A DNA stretch of 42,632 nucleotides, from assembly GCA_964354135.1 (NCBI GenBank), contig CAYGZA010000013.1, positions 1 to 42,632 on the forward strand, read 5' to 3'. A program made the position numbers and the translations under genes. The notes under the pieces were generated by a model. It saw only the letters and a list, made by a program, of their open reading frames with translations. It did not search any database and was not told the origin of the DNA. The DNA is from CAYGZA01 sp964354135. GTDB lineage: Bacteria > Planctomycetota > Planctomycetia > Pirellulales > Thermoguttaceae. This document shows, one piece after another, positions 1 through 6,711 of the stretch; positions within the stretch are counted from its first letter, which is position 1; every line of letters starts with the position of its first letter.

Positions 1-21
1 TCTACTGGACAGCGAGAGTAG

Positions 22-40
22 CACAGGCATCTTGCCTGTG
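22..40. repeat. Short palindrome, 8-bp stem
   Basis: CACAGGCA and TGCCTGTG flank a 3-base loop (TCT). It lies at the window edge outside any convincing gene. It looks like a dispersed intergenic hairpin; without the upstream sequence I cannot tell whether it ends a preceding transcript. Confidence 0.5.
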
Positions 41-220
41 TTACCTGAACGGCAGACTGGAGGCATGCCCTACGATGTCGATGAGTAATCCGGGGTAAGG
101 TCACTATAGGCTGCAAGGAAGCACAAGAAGCACCAACGGCGGGGGAATGGGAAATCCAGGGAATCCAGGGAGGGTGGCCGCGAGCCACGGCCCCCGGGTC
201 CGCACATCTGAGAATTGCCA

Positions 221-248
221 TTGACCGGCTTGGTCGGGAGTCTATAAT
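221..248 (+). promoter_or_regulatory. Sigma70-type promoter for the repeat lipoprotein
   Basis: TTGACC (221-226) and TATAAT (243-248) are separated by 16 bases. This is one of the two best promoters in the window. Transcription would start near 255, leaving a leader of about 135 bases before the lipoprotein start at 392. Confidence 0.6.
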
Positions 249-391
249 CCGCCCCGCTTAAGCGGCGGCACGTGGCCGAACTATCGCAAGTCCTCACGGA
301 TGAGGACGCCAGGCACATCCACAGGACAGGGAGGTCACTGGGCCTCGTGGCAGGCCCCTCTTCTCGTCCGTTTCTGAAGGACACCGTAGCT

Positions 392-1960
392 ATGGGACTA
401 TCGCGCGCGCGTCATGCGTTGATCGGGATTGCGCTTCTCGGGCTAGTCGGCTGCCAGAGCGGCGGCAACGGCTTGGCATTCTGGAAGTCCAATCCCTGGA
501 GCAGCTCCTCCACCGCCTCGAAACCTGGGATGCCGCAAAAGCCGTCGGAGCTGGCCTCCAGACCCGCGGCGACGTCTCCCGGCACCCAAACCTTCGGCAC
601 CTACCCCGGCACGGCCACAAGCTTCAATTCCACGCCGAACTCTACCGCTGCCGGTCTGTCGGGCAGCTCGGCTTCCGCCCCCGGCTCGGCGACCATCAGC
701 GATCCGTTCTCGGCGCAGCGGGGCCGCTACGATCCGAGCCCGGGCTCCGGCACCCAATCGAAATCGGGATCCTCCACGTACACTCCTCCGCGAAGCGGCA
801 GCTCCTATTCGAGCTTGGATTCCGCGGCCGGTGGGGCCGCTCCCGCCGGAGCTTCCGCCTTCCGCTCCGGCGCCCGCGACTACACCTCGCCGGGAACCGT
901 AGGCACTTACGGCGGCTCGTCTTCCGGGGCCTCACGCTACGGCACCGGTGCCGATCGCTACGGCGCCTCGTCGGATCGCTCTGGGAGCAGTTCGGGCGGT
1001 CTTGGCGCCGCAGTGGGGAGTCCCGGCAGCGGGGCGGATCGTTACAGCACGGGAGCAGATCGCTACAGCACGGGGACGGACCGCTACGCAGCGCCGCCCG
1101 ACCGCTACAACACAGGGACGGACCGCTACGCAACGCCGCCCGACCGCTACAGCACGGGGACGGACCGCTATGCGACGCCGCCCGACCGCTACAACACGGG
1201 GACGGACCGGTACGCGACGCCGCCCGACCGCTACAGCACGGGAGCGGACCGCTATGCAACGCCGCCCGACCGCTACAGCACGGGAGCCGACCGCTATGCG
1301 ACGCCGCCCGATCGCTATAGTGCGGGTTCCGATCGTTCCGCCACGGGAGCCAGTCGTTCCGGCAGCGGCACGGATCGCTACGGTGCCGGGGCCGGTGCCG
1401 CTCCCGCTTACGGCGGCACGCCCGCACCCCGGTACGACGGCGCTTCCTCCAGTGCGGCCGGCCCGTCCTACGGCAGCCAATACGCGCCCGGCGGGACGCG
1501 GAGCAGCGGTGATCTGTACCAGCCCCTGGCACGATCGCCGAGCGGCGCCCCGGCCGGCTCGACCCGCAGCGACCGCTCCTCGGGCTCGTCCGCCGGATCG
1601 ACTGGGAACAGCTACGACAGCGGGAGCCCTGCCTGGCAATATCCGTCCACCGACCAGGGTGGCGGGTCGGGGGCGCCGGCGTACAATCCCCCGGCCGGCG
1701 ATTCCGCCCCGCCAGACGCCGGCTCCAGTCCTCTCGGCGCTCCGTCCTATCGGTCCTCGATGAATACGCCGGGCACGCCGCGCGGTGCGACCGACGACGA
1801 TCCGCCCTATCGCCCGGGCAGCACCAGCGATCTGCCGGCACGGAGCAGCCTGACGGGCTCCGGCAGCCAGCCGTCCTCGGTCTTCGGGTCGAGCTCCAAG
1901 ACGGACTCGAGCGTCACGCCTGCGGGCTACAGCTCGCCGAGTTCCGCGAGCAGGTACTGA
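392..1960 (+). CDS. Lipoprotein with tandem DRY repeats, unknown function
   Basis: A predicted exported lipoprotein of 522 residues. The first 21 residues form a lipoprotein signal (two Arg, a hydrophobic core, then LVGC with the lipidated Cys at 21). I chose the ATG at 392 because AAGGA at 377-381 precedes it and it places the signal at the very N terminus; upstream in-frame codons give no signal. The rest is low complexity, rich in Ser, Gly, Thr, Pro, Tyr and Asp/Arg. At residues 223-306 there are six 14-residue repeats of the form DRYxTGxDRYAxPP, with imperfect DRY units on both sides. No catalytic domain is visible. The composition suggests a disordered, surface-exposed envelope protein. 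It has its own promoter and no obvious operon partner. The repeats resemble adhesive or matrix proteins only in composition, so no function is assigned. Confidence 0.8.
   Translation: MGLSRARHALIGIALLGLVGCQSGGNGLAFWKSNPWSSSSTASKPGMPQKPSELASRPAATSPGTQTFGTYPGTATSFNSTPNSTAAGLSGSSASAPGSATISDPFSAQRGRYDPSPGSGTQSKSGSSTYTPPRSGSSYSSLDSAAGGAAPAGASAFRSGARDYTSPGTVGTYGGSSSGASRYGTGADRYGASSDRSGSSSGGLGAAVGSPGSGADRYSTGADRYSTGTDRYAAPPDRYNTGTDRYATPPDRYSTGTDRYATPPDRYNTGTDRYATPPDRYSTGADRYATPPDRYSTGADRYATPPDRYSAGSDRSATGASRSGSGTDRYGAGAGAAPAYGGTPAPRYDGASSSAAGPSYGSQYAPGGTRSSGDLYQPLARSPSGAPAGSTRSDRSSGSSAGSTGNSYDSGSPAWQYPSTDQGGGSGAPAYNPPAGDSAPPDAGSSPLGAPSYRSSMNTPGTPRGATDDDPPYRPGSTSDLPARSSLTGSGSQPSSVFGSSSKTDSSVTPAGYSSPSSASRY
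1058..1309 (+). repeat. Six tandem 42-bp coding repeats
   Basis: Six in-frame 42-bp units start at 1058, 1100, 1142, 1184, 1226 and 1268. Each encodes DRYxTGxDRYAxPP, and degenerate copies lie on both sides. Units differ mainly at the Ser/Asn position after DRY, the Thr/Ala position after Gly, and a few synonymous sites, so they look recently duplicated. Unit number may vary between strains. Confidence 0.85.
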
Positions 1961-2152
1961 ATCCTGCGGGTGGCAATCGGGGCGCAAGGGCCGCGGGGCA
2001 GGTCGAATCGCGGCACCATTCTCTGCCGCCCCGCGTGCCGGTCATCGGCGGCGACCTCGTGCTCCGGACGGTCTGCGAAGAACGTCGCCGAGCGGCTCGG
2101 CGGCAGCCGTGCCCCCCCGCAGTCACGCAACGTCGTTTGTCCGCCGCCGACT

Positions 2153-2180
2153 TTCGAGCCTGCCGACCGCAGGGTAGAAT
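2153..2180 (+). promoter_or_regulatory. Possible promoter for oxidoreductase 1
   Basis: TTCGAG (2153-2158), 16 bases, then TAGAAT (2175-2180), 86 bases upstream of the ATG at 2267. The -10 is good and the -35 is weak. The 306-base gap before this gene otherwise holds only a GC-rich imperfect hairpin (about 1991-2034) that could end the lipoprotein transcript, although no T-run follows. Confidence 0.35.
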
Positions 2181-2266
2181 GAAGTGCCAGGGTCCGAAGC
2201 CCGGACGGGCAAACGGCCCTGCCCCCCTGTGCATTCCTCCAGGCACCTCGAAAGGAGCGACATCCC

Positions 2267-3604
2267 ATGAAACTTACGCGAACCGTCACTCGTCGGCAGG
2301 CCCTGAAGATCGCGGCCGTTGCGGCCGCCGCGCCGGCGCTTATCCCGGGACGCCTGTTCGGCGCCGATGCCCCCTCGAAGCAGATCGTGATGGGCTCGAT
2401 CGGCGTCGGCTGGATGGGCGGGGAGAACCTCGGCGCGTTCCTTGGTCAGGCCGACTGCCGCGTCGTTGCCATCGCCGACCTCGACGAGCGCCACCTCAAC
2501 GCCGCCGTCCAGCGCGTCAACGAGCGCTACGAGAACAAGGACTGCAAAGGGTACAAGGACTTCCGGGAGCTGCTCGCCCGCAAGGACATCGACGCCGTCT
2601 GCATCTCTACGCCCGACCACTGGCACGGCATTTGCGCCGTCGAGGCAGCCAGGGCCAAGAAGGACGTCTACTGCGAAAAGCCGCTCTCGCACACCTTCGC
2701 CGAGGGCGTGGCCATGGTCAAGGCCGCCCACGACAACGAGCGGATCTGGCAGACGGGCTCGTGGCAGCGGAGCGTCGCGGACTTCCGCCGGGCCGTCGAG
2801 ATCGTCCACAACGGTTACATCGGTAAGGTGAAGCGGGTCGAGGTCGGGCTGCCGTCGGGCCACGCCGACTTCGCCGGCACCGGCAACAATCGCCCCGACT
2901 GCGATCCGCCCAAGGAAGTGGACTACGACTTCTGGGTCGGCCCCTCCAAGATGATGCCCTTCAACCCCTGCCGCTTCCACAAGAACTGGCGGTGGAGCTA
3001 CAACTTCGGCGGCGGGCAATTGATGGACTGGATCGGCCACCACTGCGACATCGGCCACTGGGGCCTTTCGAGTGCGAAGTACGGCTGCGGCCCGGACGAC
3101 CGGATCGGCCCGCTGGAGGTGAGCGCCACCGCCGAATTCCCGCCCAAGGACGCGGTCTGGAACACGGCCACCAAGTACCGCGTGGAGTGCAAATACCCCA
3201 ACGACGTCGAAATGGTCATTGCCGGCGGGCACGGCGACATCCGCGGCGGCACCAAGTGGATCGGCCAGGACGGCTGGGTCTGGGTCGACCGCGGCGGGTT
3301 CGAGGCCTCCAAGCCCGAATGGAAGAAGGCCGTTCGCGAGGGCGAGAAGAAAAAGAGCCTCGAGGTGCTCCTCTACGATTCGCCCGGCCACCAGCGGGAG
3401 TTCCTCGACAGCGTCAAATCCCGAAAGTCGACGCTCACGCCCGTCGAGGTCGCCCACCGCTCCCAGACCCCCGGCCACCTGGGCTACATCGCCTCGGTGG
3501 TGGGCCGCAAGCTCGCGTGGGACGCGGCCAAGCAAGAGATCGTGGGCGACGAGGAAGCGTCCAAGCTCCTCTCGAAAGCGAAGCGCCCGCCGTGGGACGT
3601 GTGA
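2267..3604 (+). CDS. Tat-exported Gfo/Idh/MocA-family oxidoreductase (copy 1)
   Basis: A 445-residue NAD(P)-dependent oxidoreductase of the family that acts on sugars, inositols and related polyols. The N terminus is a twin-arginine signal (TRRQALK at residues 8-14, then an Ala-rich core), so the folded protein should be exported. A Rossmann motif, GSIGVGWMGG, lies at about 43-52, and the family EKP motif is at E137-K138-P139. Family-typical DYDFWVGP and DWIGHHCDIGHWGL stretches follow. AGGAG at 2253-2257 supports the start. The substrate cannot be read from sequence. Family knowledge: planctomycetes carry many such exported paralogues, thought to handle carbohydrate derivatives. It is transcribed alone and faces the decayed RAYT. 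Family assignment is firm; substrate is unknown. Confidence 0.9.
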   Translation: MKLTRTVTRRQALKIAAVAAAAPALIPGRLFGADAPSKQIVMGSIGVGWMGGENLGAFLGQADCRVVAIADLDERHLNAAVQRVNERYENKDCKGYKDFRELLARKDIDAVCISTPDHWHGICAVEAARAKKDVYCEKPLSHTFAEGVAMVKAAHDNERIWQTGSWQRSVADFRRAVEIVHNGYIGKVKRVEVGLPSGHADFAGTGNNRPDCDPPKEVDYDFWVGPSKMMPFNPCRFHKNWRWSYNFGGGQLMDWIGHHCDIGHWGLSSAKYGCGPDDRIGPLEVSATAEFPPKDAVWNTATKYRVECKYPNDVEMVIAGGHGDIRGGTKWIGQDGWVWVDRGGFEASKPEWKKAVREGEKKKSLEVLLYDSPGHQREFLDSVKSRKSTLTPVEVAHRSQTPGHLGYIASVVGRKLAWDAAKQEIVGDEEASKLLSKAKRPPWDV

Positions 3605-3615
3605 CGGTCTGTGTT

Positions 3616-3643
3616 GTTTAGCCGCGGCACTCGTGCCGCGGTC
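3616..3643 (+). repeat. REP-like palindrome, left copy
   Basis: GTTTAG is followed by a 9-bp stem (CCGCGGCAC / GTGCCGCGG, loop TC). The 28-base element is repeated exactly at 3986-4013. It follows the stop of oxidoreductase 1 by 11 bases, so it may also act as a transcript end. The unpaired foot next to the stem recalls the GTAG foot of enterobacterial REPs that RAYT transposases recognise. Confidence 0.75.
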
Positions 3644-3932
3644 GCCACTGAACGACAAACGGCCAGCGCTGCGGGCGATGGCCCTCTTTGACGGGGTTGT
3701 CTTCGACGTACCGGATCGACCGGGCGATGGCTTCGTCATCGTCAAGGAAGCACTTCCAGCACTTCGCAGCCCACGGAGTGGGAGGGGCACCGCGACGGTT
3801 TGCGAACCCCACTAGCGGGTGGCACTCGTCGATATTCAACTGTGCCGTGGCCTTTGATTTCATGTGGGCGACAATCGATTCGATTGGACGGTCACACCGC
3901 GCGATCACAACGTGTACGTGCTCGGGCAGCCA
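3618..3932 (-). pseudogene. RAYT (REP-associated Y1 transposase) remnant, N terminus missing
   Basis: The minus strand encodes about 104 residues homologous to the C-terminal part of IS200-like REP-associated tyrosine transposases. Visible signatures are EHVHVVIAR (the HUH metal-binding pair), HMKSKATAQL, and a helix RSIRYVEDNPVKEG whose Tyr sits where the catalytic Tyr is expected, followed by QRWPFV. The residues normally preceding the HUH strand (roughly 50-60) are absent: immediately upstream the reading frame runs into an REP-like palindrome at 3936-3960. At the C terminus the frame reads through the left REP and stops within it. It therefore looks like a truncated, inactive gene bracketed by its own target repeats. 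Family is fairly sure from motif order; inactivity is inferred from the missing N-terminal half. Confidence 0.7.
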
Positions 3933-3935
3933 GCA

Positions 3936-3960
3936 CCGGCCGCAAGCGGCCGGGCTAAAC
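3936..3960 (-). repeat. REP-like palindrome, inverted variant
   Basis: On the minus strand this reads GTTTAGC followed by an 8-bp stem (CCGGCCGC / GCGGCCGG, loop TT). It has the same foot as the copies at 3616 and 3986 but a different stem sequence and opposite orientation. It sits exactly where the RAYT reading frame loses homology. Confidence 0.7.
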
Positions 3961-3985
3961 AAAACCCGATCGAAACGACCGCGTC

Positions 3986-4013
3986 GTTTAGCCGCGGCAC
4001 TCGTGCCGCGGTC
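3986..4013 (+). repeat. REP-like palindrome, right copy
   Basis: An exact 28-base copy of the element at 3616-3643, in the same orientation, lying 24 bases beyond the stop codon of oxidoreductase 2. The two copies bracket the RAYT remnant. Confidence 0.75.
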
Positions 4014-4037
4014 TGGACGTTGCGCTCTTCGCCCGGT

Positions 4038-5423
4038 CTAGATCTCCGACCACTCCCCGGGGACCGGCACCGGGTAGCGGCCCTGGGCGTCGGCCTTCAC
4101 GGGCGGGGGAGTGTCGGCGGTCATCCCGTCGATGTTCGGGCAGAACTGGAAGTTCGACTGCATCGCCTGCTCCCAGGTGATGATCTTTCCGGAGTGGACG
4201 GCCGCCCGGCCCATGATGTCGGTGAGGTTCGCCAGGGCCGCCCGGCGGGCCTCGTTGTGCGGCTTGTCCTTGCGGATGGCCTCCAGGAGCACGTTCCACT
4301 CGGCCTGCCAGGGAGTGTGCTGCTCCTTGGGCGCCTTCCAGTCGACGTTGTCCGGTGCGATCCGCTGGTCCTTGTAGGTCTGCACCGTGCCCGCGTGGAT
4401 ATTGCCCGAAAACTGGGCCGCGCACTTCGTCCCGTGGATGTAGGTGGCGAACTCGTTGTGGCAACTGGAGAGGTAGCGCACCACGTCGATCGCCTTGGTT
4501 CCGTCGCCGAAGGTCCACTCGATGGAGAAGGAGTCGAGGTTCTGGCTGCAATCGGTGCTGTTGGCGGCCCGACCGCCGATGCCGTGTGCCGAGACCGGCC
4601 AGGCGTCCTTGATCCAGCAAATCTCGTCGATCTGGTGGATGTCCATCTCCGCCATCAGCCCGCCGGAGACCCACAGGAACCGGATCGAGTTGCGGATCTG
4701 CCAGAGGAGCTCGTTTTCGGCCGGCGGCCTCTGGCCCATGGGCCCGACCGGCTCCATGCGATAGGCCCGGATGAGCTGGACCTGGCCCAACTGGCCGTCG
4801 CGGATCCGCCGGATCAGCTCCTGGCGATTCACGGAGTGGCGGCACATCAGCCCGGCGGCGATCTTGAGGTTCTTCTTCTCGGCCGATTCTCCCGCCTTGA
4901 TGATCCGCCGCACGGCCGGCGGATCCACCGCGAACGACTTCTCCATGAAGACGTTGACCCCCTTCTCGACGGCGTAGTCCAGGTGGACCGCGCGGAAGGC
5001 CGGGTACGTGGTGAGCATCGCCACGTCGCCCGGACGCAGGCAGTCGATCGCCTTGCGGTAGCCGTCGAAGCCGACGAAGCGGCGGTCCGCCGGGACCTCG
5101 ACGCGATCGGGGAACATCTCGCTCAGGTTCTTGTACGAGGCGGTCAGCCGGTCCGCAAAGAGATCGGCCATCGCCACCAGCTTGACCGGGCCGTTGGGCG
5201 ATTCCATGGCGTCGCGGACCGCGCCGCTCCCGCGGCCGCCGCATCCGATCAGGGCCAGCCGGATCGTGTTGTCCTCCGCGGCGTGAACCTGCGGGACGGC
5301 CACTCCGGCCAGTGCGGAAATCGCGGCCGCCTTGCCGCCCCAAGTCAAGAACTCCCGGCGCGAGGGCTGCTCCGGTTCCGTTGCCGAAGATCTGTTTTGC
5401 GACGAATGAGGCTGGCGTTTCAT
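4038..5423 (-). CDS. Tat-exported Gfo/Idh/MocA-family oxidoreductase (copy 2)
   Basis: A 461-residue exported dehydrogenase-like protein. A twin-arginine signal (SRREFL at residues 21-26) is followed by a hydrophobic stretch ending in VHA. The nucleotide-binding loop LIGCGGRGSGA is at about 58-68. The usual EKP motif reads E161-K162-S163, so the family Pro is replaced by Ser; the Lys is kept. Later parts contain the WRY-like and DIHQIDE regions expected of the C-terminal domain. The start at 5423 is set by TCCTCC (5431-5436), a good ribosome-binding site on the minus strand; an upstream in-frame start would bury the signal. It resembles copy 4 (19148-20470) more than copies 1 and 3, with the same RxFxGFDxYxKxI stretch. 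Substrate unknown. Confidence 0.9.
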   Translation of the reverse strand: MKRQPHSSQNRSSATEPEQPSRREFLTWGGKAAAISALAGVAVPQVHAAEDNTIRLALIGCGGRGSGAVRDAMESPNGPVKLVAMADLFADRLTASYKNLSEMFPDRVEVPADRRFVGFDGYRKAIDCLRPGDVAMLTTYPAFRAVHLDYAVEKGVNVFMEKSFAVDPPAVRRIIKAGESAEKKNLKIAAGLMCRHSVNRQELIRRIRDGQLGQVQLIRAYRMEPVGPMGQRPPAENELLWQIRNSIRFLWVSGGLMAEMDIHQIDEICWIKDAWPVSAHGIGGRAANSTDCSQNLDSFSIEWTFGDGTKAIDVVRYLSSCHNEFATYIHGTKCAAQFSGNIHAGTVQTYKDQRIAPDNVDWKAPKEQHTPWQAEWNVLLEAIRKDKPHNEARRAALANLTDIMGRAAVHSGKIITWEQAMQSNFQFCPNIDGMTADTPPPVKADAQGRYPVPVPGEWSEI

Positions 5424-5528
5424 GGCTGCTTCCTCCCTTGATTGCGAACGTGGGTTTCCCGCCTGGTCACGCCGGAACGGACCGGGGGCCGAGGACGCAG
5501 CCATTTTCCTTGACGCGGAGAGTAGGTG

Positions 5529-6143
5529 TCAAGACTGCGACTGCTGGACGCCTCCTTCCGGCAGAACTCTGCCGGGGAAGGCATCGCCCCAGACGGCGGC
5601 CAAATCGGACTCGACCTTCAGGCGCCCGCCCCACTGCCGGAGATAGTCCATATCCAGCGAGCTTCGATTGGCTCGGAGCAGCGCGGCAGCGTCGACGCGG
5701 TCGATCAACCGCCCGGCAAGGAGCTTGTGCAGGATCAAGTCCTCGCACGCGAGAACGGCAATGGCTATGTCGAGATCCGGCAATTGAGCCGGCATGCGGC
5801 GGCGCAGGGCCTCCCGGTGGTAGTCCGATTTTGCCAGGAGCAGGTCGATCTGCAGATCGACGAAGGTTTCCGGCGGTTCGTAGAGGAGTTGGAGCACGTC
5901 CAACTGGCCCAGGGGTGCTACGGGCGGTGTCCGCTTCGGCCGCAGCCCCGTCGCACGGAGATGCTCAACCACGCGGTCCAGGTCGTTTTCGCCAAGCTCC
6001 ACCAGCAGATCGACGTCGCGTGTCGCGCGGATGTGCTTCCAAGTGGCCAAGGCCAACCCGCCCGTAACTGCCATCGGCACCTTGAGCCCGTCGAGTGTGA
6101 GCCACACGTGGCGGAGCGATTGAAGTACGGCGTCAGCGGGCAT
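5529..6143 (-). CDS. AbiEii-like/MNT nucleotidyltransferase-fold protein
   Basis: A 204-residue protein of the nucleotidyltransferase superfamily. The core signature is a Gly-Gly at residues 28-29 followed by D43-V-D45 (TRDVDLLVE), the GG...DxD pattern of the metal-binding active site, with a third acidic strand (VDLQIDLLLA) further on. The size and the ACEDLILHKLLAGR stretch fit the AbiEii/DUF6036-type branch. These proteins transfer nucleotides to tRNA or protein and are often toxins or antitoxins. Its start overlaps the end of the 89-residue gene upstream by 11 bases, and GGAGA at about 6154-6158 lies inside that gene, so the two are translationally linked. Activity as a toxin or an antitoxin is inference from family and layout only. 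Confidence 0.75.
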   Translation of the reverse strand: MPADAVLQSLRHVWLTLDGLKVPMAVTGGLALATWKHIRATRDVDLLVELGENDLDRVVEHLRATGLRPKRTPPVAPLGQLDVLQLLYEPPETFVDLQIDLLLAKSDYHREALRRRMPAQLPDLDIAIAVLACEDLILHKLLAGRLIDRVDAAALLRANRSSLDMDYLRQWGGRLKVESDLAAVWGDAFPGRVLPEGGVQQSQS

Positions 6144-6402
6144 CGTTGTCGAGTCTCCGCGTGAATTCCTCCGCCATGTGGAAAATCATCCGGTCGTGCT
6201 CCTCCATGTGCTGGGCGTACCAGCGGCGGTAGGCGGCCTTGAGATCCCCGTCGGGGCCGATCTCCCGACGCAGCCCGGCCAACAGGAACTGGTCGCAGGC
6301 CTCCAACAGGTCCAGCCACATCGCGATGCACTGCTCGGGCGTGGCGCCGTCAGGCACCGGCGGGGCCAGTTCGGGCGGCGCTAGCAGTTCCCCGGGCATC
6401 AT
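6133..6402 (-). CDS. Small partner protein of the nucleotidyltransferase, unknown
   Basis: An 89-residue, mostly helical, charged protein with no signal peptide. I do not recognise a named family with certainty. Residues about 58-64 read RRWYAQH, which contains an R-x4-H pair as found in HEPN ribonuclease domains, and another His follows (EEHDRM). The protein is shorter than typical HEPN domains, so this may be chance. It overlaps the nucleotidyltransferase gene by 11 bases on the same strand. Two adjacent ATG codons (6402 and 6399) compete; AAGGTGG abuts the first, so the second or a slightly later start is possible. The bicistronic layout suggests a toxin-antitoxin-like unit. Confidence 0.55.
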   Translation of the reverse strand: MMPGELLAPPELAPPVPDGATPEQCIAMWLDLLEACDQFLLAGLRREIGPDGDLKAAYRRWYAQHMEEHDRMIFHMAEEFTRRLDNDAR

Positions 6403-6522
6403 CCACCTTGGTCGAAGGACCGAACATCACGTGGGCCGTGTGCGTCTCTCTTTGAGTATAGCCGCAAGGGCGTCCGCGGGCAGGCCCCTCGAGCCGGCCT
6501 CCCCGCAAGTCGGGACCTCCGC

Positions 6523-6528
6523 TACAAT
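6523..6528 (+). promoter_or_regulatory. Candidate -10 box ahead of metG
   Basis: CGCTACAATAG contains a TACAAT hexamer 183 bases upstream of the metG start. No convincing -35 is seen at the right distance. The context (G/C, C, T before the box) matches other candidate -10 boxes in this window. Confidence 0.3.
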
Positions 6529-6560
6529 AGACTCTCTCAGCGGCCGTCCAACCGTAACTT

Positions 6561-6584
6561 CCCTCTCCCGTCCGCGGGAGAGGG
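6561..6584. repeat. 10-bp inverted repeat in the metG leader
   Basis: CCCTCTCCCG and CGGGAGAGGG flank TCCG. The stem lies between the candidate promoter and the metG start. The CCCTCTCCC/GGGAGAGGG type is a common dispersed intergenic repeat, so a regulatory role in the leader is possible but not shown. The 309-base gap 6403-6711 holds nothing else I can support. Confidence 0.45.
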
Positions 6585-6711
6585 GCAAGGGGTGAGGGCG
6601 CGCGGCGACAAAGACGCGGAGTTGTCATTGGCCGGCCCCTTCGGCCAGATTGCCCCCCACAGCGGGGTGTCCTTTGCCGCGGCCGCGGTCGCACCGGGAA
6701 AGAAATCACGC

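Noticed and set aside
272..391. Longer N terminus for the repeat lipoprotein
   Set aside because: It would bury the lipoprotein signal at residue 41, whereas the ATG at 392 has a ribosome-binding site and gives a standard lipobox.
1058..1309. Regular repeats resembling a CRISPR array
   Set aside because: The units are contiguous, in frame within a lipoprotein gene and have no unique spacers.
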